Shown here in pieces: positions 1-8,664 of a DNA stretch of 64,000 bases. Made by a program: the position numbers and the translations under genes. Source of the DNA: Marinifilum caeruleilacunae (GTDB lineage: Bacteria; Bacteroidota; Bacteroidia; Bacteroidales; Marinifilaceae); the NCBI RefSeq assembly GCF_013141825.1, contig NZ_RZNH01000005.1:62001-126000 (forward strand), in the 5' to 3' direction. The notes under the pieces are model-generated. The model searched no databases, was not told where the DNA came from, and saw only the letters and a list, made by a program, of their open reading frames with translations. Position 1 is the stretch's first letter. Each line of letters starts with the position of its first letter.

Positions 1-441
1 GTAAAATTATACAACGATAACAAACCTGGCGGACTCCTTTACCAGGTAACTGATACCTCTATTCTTATAACTGATTCTTTCGAATTTGATGAACTGCATT
101 TTGAAGCAACACAAAATTTGAACAACCTGATTTATTACGACATTCGATTTATTGAATTAAAGCGAAAAAAATCGGCAGGACAAGCCGCTTTGATTGGAGC
201 GCTTTCGGGTTTGGTGATCGGTGGAATACTTGGTTTTGCCGATGGAGATGACGATGGAGGAATTATCAGCTTTACGGCAGGAGAAAAAGCCTTAATTGGC
301 GGTGGAATGGGCGCGATTACCGGTGCAGGTTTAGGAGTAATGCTTAGTTCTTTTAAATTCAGAATTCCCATAAATGGAAAAAAGCGACAATTGGATAGAA
401 ATCGTAAACGTCTGGAGCGCTTTTCGATTCAAAACCCGTAA
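1..441 (+). CDS. glycine-zipper-like protein, C-terminal part (5' end outside window)
   Basis: The frame is open from base 1 to a TAA at 439-441, giving 146 visible residues with no credible internal start, so the gene begins upstream of the window. Two Gly/Ala-rich hydrophobic stretches (visible residues about 59-80 and 94-117) are separated by an acidic DGDDDGG loop; this is the look of a paired glycine-zipper membrane segment. A very basic tail (KKRQLDRNRKRLER) follows. The preceding part is polar and beta-rich (GGLLYQVTDTSILI), as in many Bacteroidota surface or periplasmic hypothetical proteins. No enzymatic motif is visible; function unknown. Confidence 0.75.
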   Translation, partial: VKLYNDNKPGGLLYQVTDTSILITDSFEFDELHFEATQNLNNLIYYDIRFIELKRKKSAGQAALIGALSGLVIGGILGFADGDDDGGIISFTAGEKALIGGGMGAITGAGLGVMLSSFKFRIPINGKKRQLDRNRKRLERFSIQNP

Positions 442-581
442 AAACGTTTACATGTAAATTTTAGAAATCTCCTGCAAAAGGCAAACAAACTTTACAGAAT
501 GAAATTTTGATATGCCTGAAATAATTTAAAAATTAGCAAATGATATTTTTAAAGCAGTATATGGGTACATAAAACACGAAA

Positions 582-1529
582 ATGAAGCACCAAAACCTGA
601 TCATTCTATTCTTGTTCCTTTTGTGGAATACTTACCAGTTAAATGCACAAAATAAGGTAGCCATAAGCATTGATGATGCGCCAAATACAAGAATCTTTCA
701 AAGCGACCATTACCAATCGCATTTTTTAAACGCGATTGATTCTTTAGAGCTCCCGGTAACGGTATTTATCAACGAGCGATTGATTTACAATAGAGATTCT
801 GTCAATAGGAATTTTGCTTTGCTCAACAGGTGGGTAAGTAGCAAAAATACGATTGTTGGGAATCATACATTTAGTCATCCACGTTATTCTGCGGTTGGAT
901 TCGAGAAATTTCGAGAAGATGTTTTGAAAGGAGAAAGTATCATTCGGGAATTGACTAAAAATTACAAAAAGAAGCTGGAACACTTTCGTTTTCCTTACAA
1001 TGATATGGGAGCCGATTCTCTGCAACATGTTCAGATGGATAGCCTTTTGAGTTCATTAAATTATCGTATTACACCATTTACGATAGAAAGTTCTGATTGG
1101 ATGTTTAATTGGGTGTATGAATATTATCTAAGGCAGAAGCAATACGAAAAAGCAAAGCATATTGGTGAACTTTATGTATCCAAAACCATAGCGTATTTTC
1201 ACTTTTACGATTCATTAAGTGTAGAAAAGTACAATCGAAAAGTCAAACAGATCTATCTGTGTCACGATAACAGTATAAACCGTGATTATTTTATTGCGCT
1301 TGTTTCAGAATTAAAAGCCCTGGAATACGAGTTCATCAGTTTGGATGAGGCTTTAGAAGATGAAATTTACGCTCAAAAGAATAATTATTACCGAAAATGG
1401 GGCATTTCGTGGTTGTACCGTTGGATGGATTCGCAGAAGGAGAGAGTGCGTTGGATGAAAATGGAACCTGATATGAAAGAAATTCAAAATCTTTACAATA
1501 ACTTGAATCAGAAAAATAAAACGTACTGA
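582..1529 (+). CDS. polysaccharide deacetylase family protein (NodB-like), secreted
   Basis: 315 residues. Residues 1-22 form a signal peptide ending NAQ. The NodB homology motifs are in order: ISIDDAPN (about 28-35; the first Asp is the presumed catalytic base and the second a metal ligand), GNHTFSHP (His-x3-His metal motif), RFPYN (motif 3) and IYLCHD (motif 5). Members of this family hydrolyse N- or O-acetyl groups of peptidoglycan or extracellular glycans. The middle contains an insertion rich in Tyr and Trp. It stands alone, 52 nt before a DUF1428 gene. Substrate cannot be told from sequence. Confidence 0.85.
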   Translation: MKHQNLIILFLFLLWNTYQLNAQNKVAISIDDAPNTRIFQSDHYQSHFLNAIDSLELPVTVFINERLIYNRDSVNRNFALLNRWVSSKNTIVGNHTFSHPRYSAVGFEKFREDVLKGESIIRELTKNYKKKLEHFRFPYNDMGADSLQHVQMDSLLSSLNYRITPFTIESSDWMFNWVYEYYLRQKQYEKAKHIGELYVSKTIAYFHFYDSLSVEKYNRKVKQIYLCHDNSINRDYFIALVSELKALEYEFISLDEALEDEIYAQKNNYYRKWGISWLYRWMDSQKERVRWMKMEPDMKEIQNLYNNLNQKNKTY

Positions 1530-1595
1530 TTTATTTTTGCCAGCTTAAATCTGTAACTAGCACTTCGTCAATTAAATAGAATAAAAACCAACAGC

Positions 1596-2009
1596 ATGAA
1601 TACACAAGATCAAAATCAATTCGAAAAAGCAAATGGTCCAAACTATATTGATGGATTTGTACTGCCAATTGCACGAGAGCATTTGATCGATTATAAAACT
1701 GTTGCCGAAAAAGTAGCTGACATTTGGAAGGAGCATGGAGCCATTGCCTACTTCGAATATGTAGGTGATGATTTAGAACTCGAGGGAACTAGATCATTTG
1801 CTGAGCTTGTAGATGTCGAAGATGATGAAGTAATCATTTTTGGTTGGGTGGTTTTCGCATCGCGTGAAGCACGAAACCTGGCCAATCAAAAAGTAGCAGC
1901 CGACCCAAGAATGAACGACCTGATAGCCCCATTGTGCGATCCATCAAGAATGATTTTCGATGCTTCGAGAATGCTGTATGGTGGATTTCAGCCCTTAATT
2001 TTTAAATAA
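1596..2009 (+). CDS. DUF1428 family protein (YbaA-like)
   Basis: 137 residues, cytosolic, no signal peptide. The pattern YIDGFVLPI near the N-terminus, EHGAIAYFEYVGDD, ADPRMND and RMLYGGF at the C-terminus match the DUF1428 family (ferredoxin-like alpha+beta barrel, E. coli YbaA). The family has no established function. The ATG is 67 nt after the deacetylase stop; a separate transcript or a loose operon are both possible. Confidence 0.85.
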   Translation: MNTQDQNQFEKANGPNYIDGFVLPIAREHLIDYKTVAEKVADIWKEHGAIAYFEYVGDDLELEGTRSFAELVDVEDDEVIIFGWVVFASREARNLANQKVAADPRMNDLIAPLCDPSRMIFDASRMLYGGFQPLIFK

Positions 2010-2038
2010 AACACCAAGTCTCATCAAAAAAGGTGGAT

Positions 2039-2446
2039 ATGGAAGATCTAAACCATAGCATCCTGGTCTTTCTCGACTATTTTTTCCTGGTATTTCATAC
2101 CATCTATTGCTTGTTTGCTGTGTTTGGATGGATTTGGCGAAAAACAAGATTGTTACATTTGTTAACCTGCTTATTCACTCTATTTTCATGGTTGATTATT
2201 GGCATTTGGTATGGTTTGGGCTATTGCTTTTTAACCGATTTACATTGGGAAGTTCGAATGGCCCTTAACGATCCTCCACATTCAAATTCATACATTCATT
2301 TTCTAATCAGGGAAACAATTGGCCTTGATTTGTCTGTGTCTTTTGTGAATCAGGCTGTTATCCTTATATTTTCAGCTTGCTTTCTTCTTTCAATATGCTT
2401 AAATTTAATAGAGTACAAGAAAAGAAAGCATAAAGGTATGATGTGA
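2039..2446 (+). CDS. DUF2784 family membrane protein
   Basis: 135 residues with three to four transmembrane helices (about 8-30, 36-60, 100-128). The conserved YCFLTDLHWEVR and SNSYIHF motifs are typical of DUF2784, a small membrane family of unknown function. The frame allows a GTG start two codons earlier (2033), but the ATG at 2039 has an AGG at 2031-2033 at good spacing, so it is preferred. It lies 29 nt after the DUF1428 stop and may be cotranscribed with it. Confidence 0.8.
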   Translation: MEDLNHSILVFLDYFFLVFHTIYCLFAVFGWIWRKTRLLHLLTCLFTLFSWLIIGIWYGLGYCFLTDLHWEVRMALNDPPHSNSYIHFLIRETIGLDLSVSFVNQAVILIFSACFLLSICLNLIEYKKRKHKGMM

Positions 2447-2660
2447 AGTAGTACACGAGCAAAATTCTTATGTTTTGATACAGCCAGAATTTTGATCTTT
2501 CAAACCACAAATTAACCAGAGCCAAGTCTTTGCTAAGAGCCTAATTCCTTGAGTTTTTGTGAATGAGATTACATGGTATTAATAAGATCAGTTCTAAAAT
2601 TCCTGTATACATTCAATTCCGATTTGTAATTTCTTTCGAGATCCAATTAAACTTGAATAC

Positions 2661-3866
2661 ATGAAAATACTCGCCATAATGCCTTTTTTCCAGGAGCTGT
2701 TGATTTTAATGGTAGTGATCTGGGCTTTTTCTGTACTTCTGCGTAAGATTGGAATACCAACAATTATGGGTGAGCTGGTGGCTGGAATTTTAATTGGTCC
2801 GGCAGTACTGGGGCTTATAGAGCCAAACGAAATTATCGAAGTGCTTTCACAATTGGGCATATTCTTTATCCTTTTGCATGCGGGTGTAGAAACCAATCCT
2901 CGCGAGTTTGTTAGCGCCCTGAAAAAATCTTTTGGCATTGCATTTATTGGCGCTTTATTTCCCTTCATAACTTCTATGAGCATCGCCTTGCTGTTTGGAT
3001 ACTCTCTTAAAACAGCACTTTTTGTTGGTATCAGTTTAACTGCAACTGCGGTGGTGGTAACCTTAAAAATACTACAGGATCTGAACCTTAGCAATACACG
3101 TTTGGCAAGGGTAATTGTAGCCTCTTGTATTATTGATGATTTGCTGTCTTTAATCTGTTTCAGTCTGATTTTATCTGTTGTGAAAAGTGAAAATATCAGT
3201 GTAACCTCCCTGGTTTTGATTGCTGTAAAATCAACTTTGTTTTTTGTAGTAACTATTGTGGCAGGCTATTATCTATACCCATTGTTTAAACGTCCGTTCC
3301 AGCACAGTAGTGGCAAAGGATTTACTTTCTTGCTGATATTGGGATTGGTTTTCGGACTGTTTGCAGAACTGATTGGTCTGCACATGATTTTAGGTGCCTA
3401 CCTGGCCGGCTTATTCTTTCGCGAAGAGGTGGCTAACAAGGAACTGGTTAAAAAGGTAGAAGATCGATTGTACGCAATTGCCTACTCATTTTTAGGACCT
3501 ATTTTTTTTATATCTCTTGGCTTTCACATCACCTTCGACGCTTTTACAATTGAGGGGATCTTTTTATTAATGTCGCTGGTTATTGGAGTAATTATTATAC
3601 AAATTTTTAGTGCTGGTTCAATGGCAAAACTGGCACAATTTTCAACTGTCGAATCTGTTACCATAGGAATTGGAATGACAGGTAGGGCTGAAATGGCTTT
3701 TATTCTTGCTGCAATTGGTCAAAAATTGCAAATTCTTGATAATAACCTTTTTTCAATCATTGTATTTTCAACCTTCTTGCTAAACTTCTTTGCAACATTC
3801 GGATTAAAATATTGTGCAGGCGTGATTAAACGAACACAAGCGAAACAATTTAAAATGGAGATGTAA
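2661..3866 (+). CDS. cation:proton antiporter, CPA2/Kef-NapA type
   Basis: 401 residues, almost entirely about 12 transmembrane helices. The Asp pair in SCIIDDLLS (about residues 155-163) matches the ion-binding motif of the CPA2 superfamily, and GMTGRAEMAF is the conserved late-helix motif. There is no C-terminal TrkA-N (RCK) domain, unlike KefB/KefC, so it resembles the NapA/GerN group exchanging Na+ or K+ for H+. A second in-frame ATG six codons downstream (2679) is an alternative start. It ends with a short basic tail. Confidence 0.85.
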   Translation: MKILAIMPFFQELLILMVVIWAFSVLLRKIGIPTIMGELVAGILIGPAVLGLIEPNEIIEVLSQLGIFFILLHAGVETNPREFVSALKKSFGIAFIGALFPFITSMSIALLFGYSLKTALFVGISLTATAVVVTLKILQDLNLSNTRLARVIVASCIIDDLLSLICFSLILSVVKSENISVTSLVLIAVKSTLFFVVTIVAGYYLYPLFKRPFQHSSGKGFTFLLILGLVFGLFAELIGLHMILGAYLAGLFFREEVANKELVKKVEDRLYAIAYSFLGPIFFISLGFHITFDAFTIEGIFLLMSLVIGVIIIQIFSAGSMAKLAQFSTVESVTIGIGMTGRAEMAFILAAIGQKLQILDNNLFSIIVFSTFLLNFFATFGLKYCAGVIKRTQAKQFKMEM

Positions 3867-4018
3867 TGCACCTTTCCTTATTGTTGTTATTCTTCTGATC
3901 CGAAGGGGAAAATGCAAGAAATGTGATCGTAAATATGATACACTCATTTTGAATTTTACGAATCAAAAGACTTACTGTCGGCGCTGTAATCAACTTATCA
4001 GTAAGAGAAATAGTATCG

Positions 4019-5356
4019 CTAAAAACGTTTCAGCAGGTATTTGTATCGTAATTGAAACAGAGCCGAACATACAATCAAACTTACGGGAAAGCCAAACCAG
4101 ATGCCCACAGCACCAAAGCCCCATTCAAATGCCGACAAATAGCTAAATGGCAATGATATCAGGAAATACGAAATAAAAGTGATGATTACAGGTATTCTGG
4201 CATCGGCAAAACCTCTCAAACTTCCTGCCAGTACAATCTGAATGCCATCTACCAATTGAAAAATACTACAAACAATTAGCATTTGTGCTGCCAGTTGAAT
4301 TACTGTGTGGTTTGTTGTAAACATGAGCGGAAGAATATTTCTACCACCAATAAAAATAAGAACTAAAAGGCCGCAGTACAAGTACATAAGATTCATCGCA
4401 GTTTTGGTTGCCCTGATAATTCCTTCTTTATTTTTCTCACCCTTGTAATGACTTACGCGTATGGTAGTTCCTGCTCCCAATCCCTGGTAAATCATAAAGC
4501 CAAGTGTTGAAAGTGTAATGGCAATTTGGTGAGCTGCCATACCAATTTCGCTCACCCAACCCATCATGATGGCACAGAGTCCGAATGCACTGGCTTCCAT
4601 AACAATTTGCCCACCTAAAGGAATTCCCAGCTTTACAATTTTAAGGCATTTATTCCAGGAATATGAGCTATTTCGACGAAGTGAATTAAACAGTTGAAAT
4701 TTTTTATTTTTATAAAAGAGAAACAAAAAGGATATGGCCATAAATACCCTGGATATCAGTGTTCCAACGCCAGCACCGAGGAGTCCTAATTCAGGCAGCC
4801 CTAATTTCCCATACATAAACAAGTAGTTGGCAATAACATTAATTGCATTGGCCCAAAGCATGATCTTCATGGCCGTTTTGGTATCTCCAATACCTTCAGC
4901 AAACTGCTTAAAACCATAAAATATCATCATAGGTACAACCGAAACGATTAATATGGCCAGGTAATCTTGCGATGCTTGCAGAATACTTTCCGGCTGACCC
5001 ATAAATGGAATTAGCAGGTACAATATCAGTAAGATAACAGCTAACACAACACCCATGAAGGTGTTAGCAAGTATTCCATTTTTTACCCACGATCCAATGG
5101 AACTGTATTTTTTTTCGCCCCAATTTTTACCAATTAAGGGTGTAAGAGCAAATGAATAGCCCATTCCAAATATCAAAACCAGGCTGAATAAAGTATTTGT
5201 AAAAGATGCTGCAGCAAAAGGAGTTGTTCCCAACTGACCAATCATGACATTGTCGATTAATCCGACAGTGATTTGTCCTGCCTGGGCAATAATTACAGGT
5301 ATACTTAGCGAAAGTGTCTTTTTATATTCATCGGAATGTTGTTCCCAAAATTTCAT
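4019..5356 (-). CDS. MATE family efflux transporter
   Basis: 445 residues and 12 predicted transmembrane helices in two similar halves. SIPVIIAQAGQITVGLIDNV at the N-terminus and GLIDNVMIGQLG are typical of NorM-like multidrug and toxin extrusion proteins, which couple Na+ or H+ influx to export of cationic compounds. It is convergent with the antiporter and divergent from the Crp/Fnr gene. No regulator-binding palindrome stands out in the 172-nt gap towards the latter. Substrate unknown. Confidence 0.9.
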   Translation of the reverse strand: MKFWEQHSDEYKKTLSLSIPVIIAQAGQITVGLIDNVMIGQLGTTPFAAASFTNTLFSLVLIFGMGYSFALTPLIGKNWGEKKYSSIGSWVKNGILANTFMGVVLAVILLILYLLIPFMGQPESILQASQDYLAILIVSVVPMMIFYGFKQFAEGIGDTKTAMKIMLWANAINVIANYLFMYGKLGLPELGLLGAGVGTLISRVFMAISFLFLFYKNKKFQLFNSLRRNSSYSWNKCLKIVKLGIPLGGQIVMEASAFGLCAIMMGWVSEIGMAAHQIAITLSTLGFMIYQGLGAGTTIRVSHYKGEKNKEGIIRATKTAMNLMYLYCGLLVLIFIGGRNILPLMFTTNHTVIQLAAQMLIVCSIFQLVDGIQIVLAGSLRGFADARIPVIITFISYFLISLPFSYLSAFEWGFGAVGIWFGFPVSLIVCSALFQLRYKYLLKRF

Positions 5357-5494
5357 AGCAAGCTCGTGTTGAATGTTCTAATACAATAAACTTGCATCGG
5401 ATTGTTGAATTGAGCCGATGGGATAATTTTATATTAGAATTGTTGTTTTCGATTTCTGCCTGCAAATATATTTCGGTCAAAAGGCAAATTGCTT

Positions 5495-5502
5495 TACATT
5501 TG
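5495..5502 (+). promoter_or_regulatory. Bacteroidota -7 box for the Crp/Fnr gene
   Basis: TACATTTG matches the TAnnTTTG consensus of the phylum's primary sigma factor exactly. A TTTCGG at 5471-5476, about 20 nt upstream, may be a weak -33 element. The ATG follows 26 nt downstream, a normal leader length. Confidence 0.55.
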
Positions 5503-5528
5503 TTAAGTCCGAATCAAAAAATGTTTTT

Positions 5529-6101
5529 ATGAGAAATGTGATTGCTGCAATCGATCGGTACTATAAATTGTCGGAGCAGAGCAAAGGATTAATTTTAAAA
5601 GAACTGGAAGAATTTCGCCTAAAGAAGGGAGAGGTGCTGATACATGAAAACATTCGCTCTCCCTATTTGTATTTTATTGAAAATGGGGCAGTAAAGAATG
5701 ATTATATCGATGAAAAGGGGAACAAAAAAGCAGTTTGGTTTGGTTTTGAGGGCAACATCTGTTTTTCGTTGAATTCTTATATCAATATGAATTACATTCA
5801 TGAAACCACTGAACTGATTGAGGACAGCTTGTTTTACAGGGTAAAAATTAGCCATGTAAAAGCATTGTATCAGCAGCATTGCGACTGGGCCAATTGGGGA
5901 CGCTGTTTTATTGAAAGTGTTTTTGTAAATACGGTACACGAATTGGATGAGTTTAAATCCTTAACAACAAAAGAAAAATACATTAAATTGATTGAAGGAA
6001 ACCAAAATGTAAAAGACAGAGTTCCTTTAAAGGATATAGCTTCTTATTTGGGCGTATCGCCTGTAACCATTAGTCGATTAAGAAAAGAATTGGGTGCTTA
6101 A
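5529..6101 (+). CDS. Crp/Fnr family transcriptional regulator
   Basis: 190 residues. The N-terminal cyclic-nucleotide-binding-like beta roll spans about residues 20-110 (ENIRSPYLYFIENGAVKN), and a C-terminal winged helix-turn-helix is at about 165-188 (LKDIASYLGVSPVTISRLRK). There is no N-terminal cysteine cluster, so it is not a [4Fe-4S] FNR; three Cys lie in the body (GNICF, QHCDW, RCFIE). This group in Bacteroidota often controls stress or respiratory genes, but the effector here is unknown. The DUF1835 gene starts 27 nt downstream and is likely cotranscribed. Confidence 0.88.
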   Translation: MRNVIAAIDRYYKLSEQSKGLILKELEEFRLKKGEVLIHENIRSPYLYFIENGAVKNDYIDEKGNKKAVWFGFEGNICFSLNSYINMNYIHETTELIEDSLFYRVKISHVKALYQQHCDWANWGRCFIESVFVNTVHELDEFKSLTTKEKYIKLIEGNQNVKDRVPLKDIASYLGVSPVTISRLRKELGA

Positions 6102-6128
6102 AAGCCATTCATTACAAAGAAGATTATT

Positions 6129-6884
6129 ATGAATTCCACCTATCACATATTAAATGGAGATTGCCTGAAAGAGATGTTTCCAAAATCCCTTAAGGGAGAA
6201 TTGATTGTTGCTCGTGAATGTTTGGTTGATGGTGATGTGGAAGGTGAAAGCCTTGATGATTTACTTGAAGTTCGGGCAAAATTCATTTGCAGTAAATACC
6301 CGGTTTTTAGTGAGGAAGAGTATCAGCAGGGAACTTCAATTGAGATTAAAAAGATACTTAAAGCTGCTGAGGAAGATGAAGTGAATTTATGGTTCGAGGA
6401 TGATTTGTTTTGCCAGGTAAATTTTTGGTTTTGCCTGAATCTTTTGTTTGAAAATGGCAAAATGGAGAAGATTTTTCTCGTTCGTCCAAATCAAGGAAAC
6501 GAATACAACTTCGGCAAAATGAGTGAACAGGAATTGATTTTAGCTCATGGGAATAAAATTTTGATAGATGCAGACTCATTGAAGCTGATGGCCTACCTCT
6601 GGCGACATTATCAAAAACAGGAATGGATAGCTATGCATGAGATTGGTAGAATTGTGCAGAAGCGTTTCCCATTTATTCTGCCAGCTGTAAATGCACAAAT
6701 TGATCGTTTGTCAAAGGGAAGTTTTGAAGGCAGGCCAAAGGAGAGTTTAAAGAAAATCATGGCTGAATTGCAAACTAATGAATTTGGACCGATTTTCAGA
6801 GAATTCTGCAAGCGTGAAGAAATCTATGGGTTTGGCGATTTTCAGGTTCGTTCCTTACTTCAAGAAATAGAAAGAGACTCTTAA
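6129..6884 (+). CDS. DUF1835 domain-containing protein
   Basis: 251 residues, cytosolic. The N-terminus HILNGDCLKEMFP and the ELIVARECLVDGDVEGE segment match DUF1835; the C-terminal half (from about 150, QEWIAMHEIGRI onward) is probably the DUF3658 partner domain found in this family. No catalytic residues are established for the family. It follows the Crp/Fnr gene by 27 nt on the same strand, which suggests an operon but not a function. Confidence 0.8.
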   Translation: MNSTYHILNGDCLKEMFPKSLKGELIVARECLVDGDVEGESLDDLLEVRAKFICSKYPVFSEEEYQQGTSIEIKKILKAAEEDEVNLWFEDDLFCQVNFWFCLNLLFENGKMEKIFLVRPNQGNEYNFGKMSEQELILAHGNKILIDADSLKLMAYLWRHYQKQEWIAMHEIGRIVQKRFPFILPAVNAQIDRLSKGSFEGRPKESLKKIMAELQTNEFGPIFREFCKREEIYGFGDFQVRSLLQEIERDS

Positions 6885-7045
6885 CTCCTTTATGTCCAGA
6901 GTTATTATTATCGATATCGAAAGAAATATTCAAAAAAATATCTTCATCAAACCAAAACATAGCTTTGTCAAGTGCAAACAATTTAAGTGAATCCTTGACT
7001 GATAAGTGGCGTATCAATATCCAGACACTGCTACTTAAATTGACT

Positions 7046-7384
7046 ATGAAGAATTGTTGGGAAATAATGAAGTGTGGACGGCAAGAGAATGGAGAGAATG
7101 TTGATGAGTTGGGAATATGCCCAGCCGCACTTCCCAACGAATTCGAAGGTGTTCATAATGGCATAGCCTGCGGGCGTTTTTGTTGGACCATCACTGGAAC
7201 CTTATGCCATGGTAAAGCAAGTGGAACATTCGCACAAAAATTTGTGAGCTGTGTGGAGTGTACATTCTTTAAATACGTGCAGGATGAGGAGGGACGCAAC
7301 TTTCATGTAACTCCTAAGCAAGCCAAAGAGAACAACAGAAACTACGTACTTCAAAATAACATGCAAAGAGATAAAAAGAAGTAA
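7046..7384 (+). CDS. two-CW-domain cysteine-rich protein
   Basis: 112 residues from the ATG at 7046. The frame extends upstream to a TTG at 6965, but conservation begins at MKNCWEIMKCGR, so the short form is chosen. Eight cysteines (residues 4, 10, 25, 42, 46, 54, 69, 72) include the two Cys-Trp pairs (CW at 4-5 and 46-47) that name the two-CW family. The spacing suggests a small Fe-S or zinc-binding module; such domains occur alone or fused to sensor proteins. The basic tail after residue 88 is not conserved-looking. Role unknown, perhaps redox sensing. Confidence 0.75.
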   Translation: MKNCWEIMKCGRQENGENVDELGICPAALPNEFEGVHNGIACGRFCWTITGTLCHGKASGTFAQKFVSCVECTFFKYVQDEEGRNFHVTPKQAKENNRNYVLQNNMQRDKKK

Positions 7385-7420
7385 TCTTTCTTTTTATCTC
7401 TTTTATTTTGTGTGTAATTT

Positions 7421-8551
7421 TTATTTCCTGGTAAAAATCCAGGAACCAATTATCGCTGTAAAAGGAGCTACCAGCACTAGTCCAAAACTTCCAACCAGGG
7501 TATGCAAAATTTCGCCTGAAACATAGTTTAGGTTCAGGATATTGATCATTGGAGTTCCCTGGGCAATAAACACCATTAACAAGGCTGAAAAACCTCCCGA
7601 GTAGGCCAACAGCAAAGTAGTGGTCATGGTTCCAACTACGGCTTTTCCTACTGCAAATCCTGATTTGCGAAGCTCTTTACGGCTGATATTTTGATTGGCC
7701 TGGTACACTTCTGCTTGCGATGCTGCAATATCCATCGAAATATCCATCACTGCCCCCGATGAAGAGATGAAAATCCCGGCAAGGAAAATTTCGGTAAGAT
7801 TTAAATAATTGTAACCCGAGTATAACAGCGTTTCGGAAAAGGGTTTAATGGCTCCATGAATATTAAATAATGTACCAAACAAAATGGCCATGATACAGGT
7901 TACTGCAACGCCACTCATTGCCCCCAAAAAGGCGCTTACACCTTTCTTGTTTGTGCCGGCTACCAAAAATATGATTACCGATGTTAGCAGGGCAACAATT
8001 GCCAATGATAGTGGGATAGGAGCATAGCCTTTTAGTAAACCCGGAAGAAGGAGTTTCCAAATTGCAATTCCGGCAAATAGAAAGGAGAGCATGGCTTTTA
8101 TTCCTGTCCAGCCTGCAAATGCCACCAGAAAAATTACAAAAAGAGCCAAAAGGAAAGCCTCCAGCCTAATTCGATAATGATCGACCACCGAAGCGCTGAT
8201 AATTTGAGAATTGTCTTTATTTAAATTGAGTACTGTAAGGGTTTTGTCTTTTGGCAGAAAGAATTTATCGAACTCCATTCGGCCCACCAATTGATTGAAG
8301 GCAGTAAGTTCTTCTCCTTTGAATTTACCATTAAGTATCCTGATTTTCAGACTTTGCGTTCCCGTTTTGATAATGCCCGTTTCTACAATTAAACTGTTAT
8401 CGGTTTCCAAAACCAAAGCCCTAACCCGTTCAGTATTCTTATCGGTTTGTGTTTCGAAACCATTGGGCAAGAGTACAATTACAGTGCTCAGTATGATAAG
8501 CAGAACAATAAGTATAAGGTCTGATTTTTCTGGTAGCTTGAATCTAAACAT
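7421..8551 (-). CDS. YibE/F family membrane protein
   Basis: 376 residues: one N-terminal helix (14-30), an extracytoplasmic beta-rich region (about 35-125), then seven or more helices. The segment LAGIFISSSGAVMDISMDIA is typical of YibE/F-like proteins (PF07907). Family function is not established. The gene ends 34 nt from the converging two-CW gene and is a monocistronic minus-strand unit. Confidence 0.85.
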   Translation of the reverse strand: MFRFKLPEKSDLILIVLLIILSTVIVLLPNGFETQTDKNTERVRALVLETDNSLIVETGIIKTGTQSLKIRILNGKFKGEELTAFNQLVGRMEFDKFFLPKDKTLTVLNLNKDNSQIISASVVDHYRIRLEAFLLALFVIFLVAFAGWTGIKAMLSFLFAGIAIWKLLLPGLLKGYAPIPLSLAIVALLTSVIIFLVAGTNKKGVSAFLGAMSGVAVTCIMAILFGTLFNIHGAIKPFSETLLYSGYNYLNLTEIFLAGIFISSSGAVMDISMDIAASQAEVYQANQNISRKELRKSGFAVGKAVVGTMTTTLLLAYSGGFSALLMVFIAQGTPMINILNLNYVSGEILHTLVGSFGLVLVAPFTAIIGSWIFTRK

Positions 8552-8633
8552 GTGCTAAAGTTAGAAAGATATTGAATATTTAAAGGGCATTGTATCAGGG
8601 AAAAATGCAAAATACAATTAAACTCTTACTTGT

Positions 8634-8659
8634 AAAAAAGCCCCGCAATTGCGAGGCTT
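8634..8659 (-). terminator. Rho-independent terminator of the alkaline phosphatase gene
   Basis: On the minus strand a stem AAGCC..GGCTT enclosing the self-complementary CGCAATTGCG is followed directly by six Ts (bases 8639 down to 8634). It starts 5 nt after the phosphatase stop codon. Confidence 0.85.
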
Positions 8660-8664
8660 GTAAA

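Noticed and set aside
3949-4146. 65-codon frame starting at TTG
   Set aside because: Its 3' two thirds lie antisense to the conserved C-terminus of the MATE transporter; only the upstream CxxC part is of interest and that lacks a start codon.
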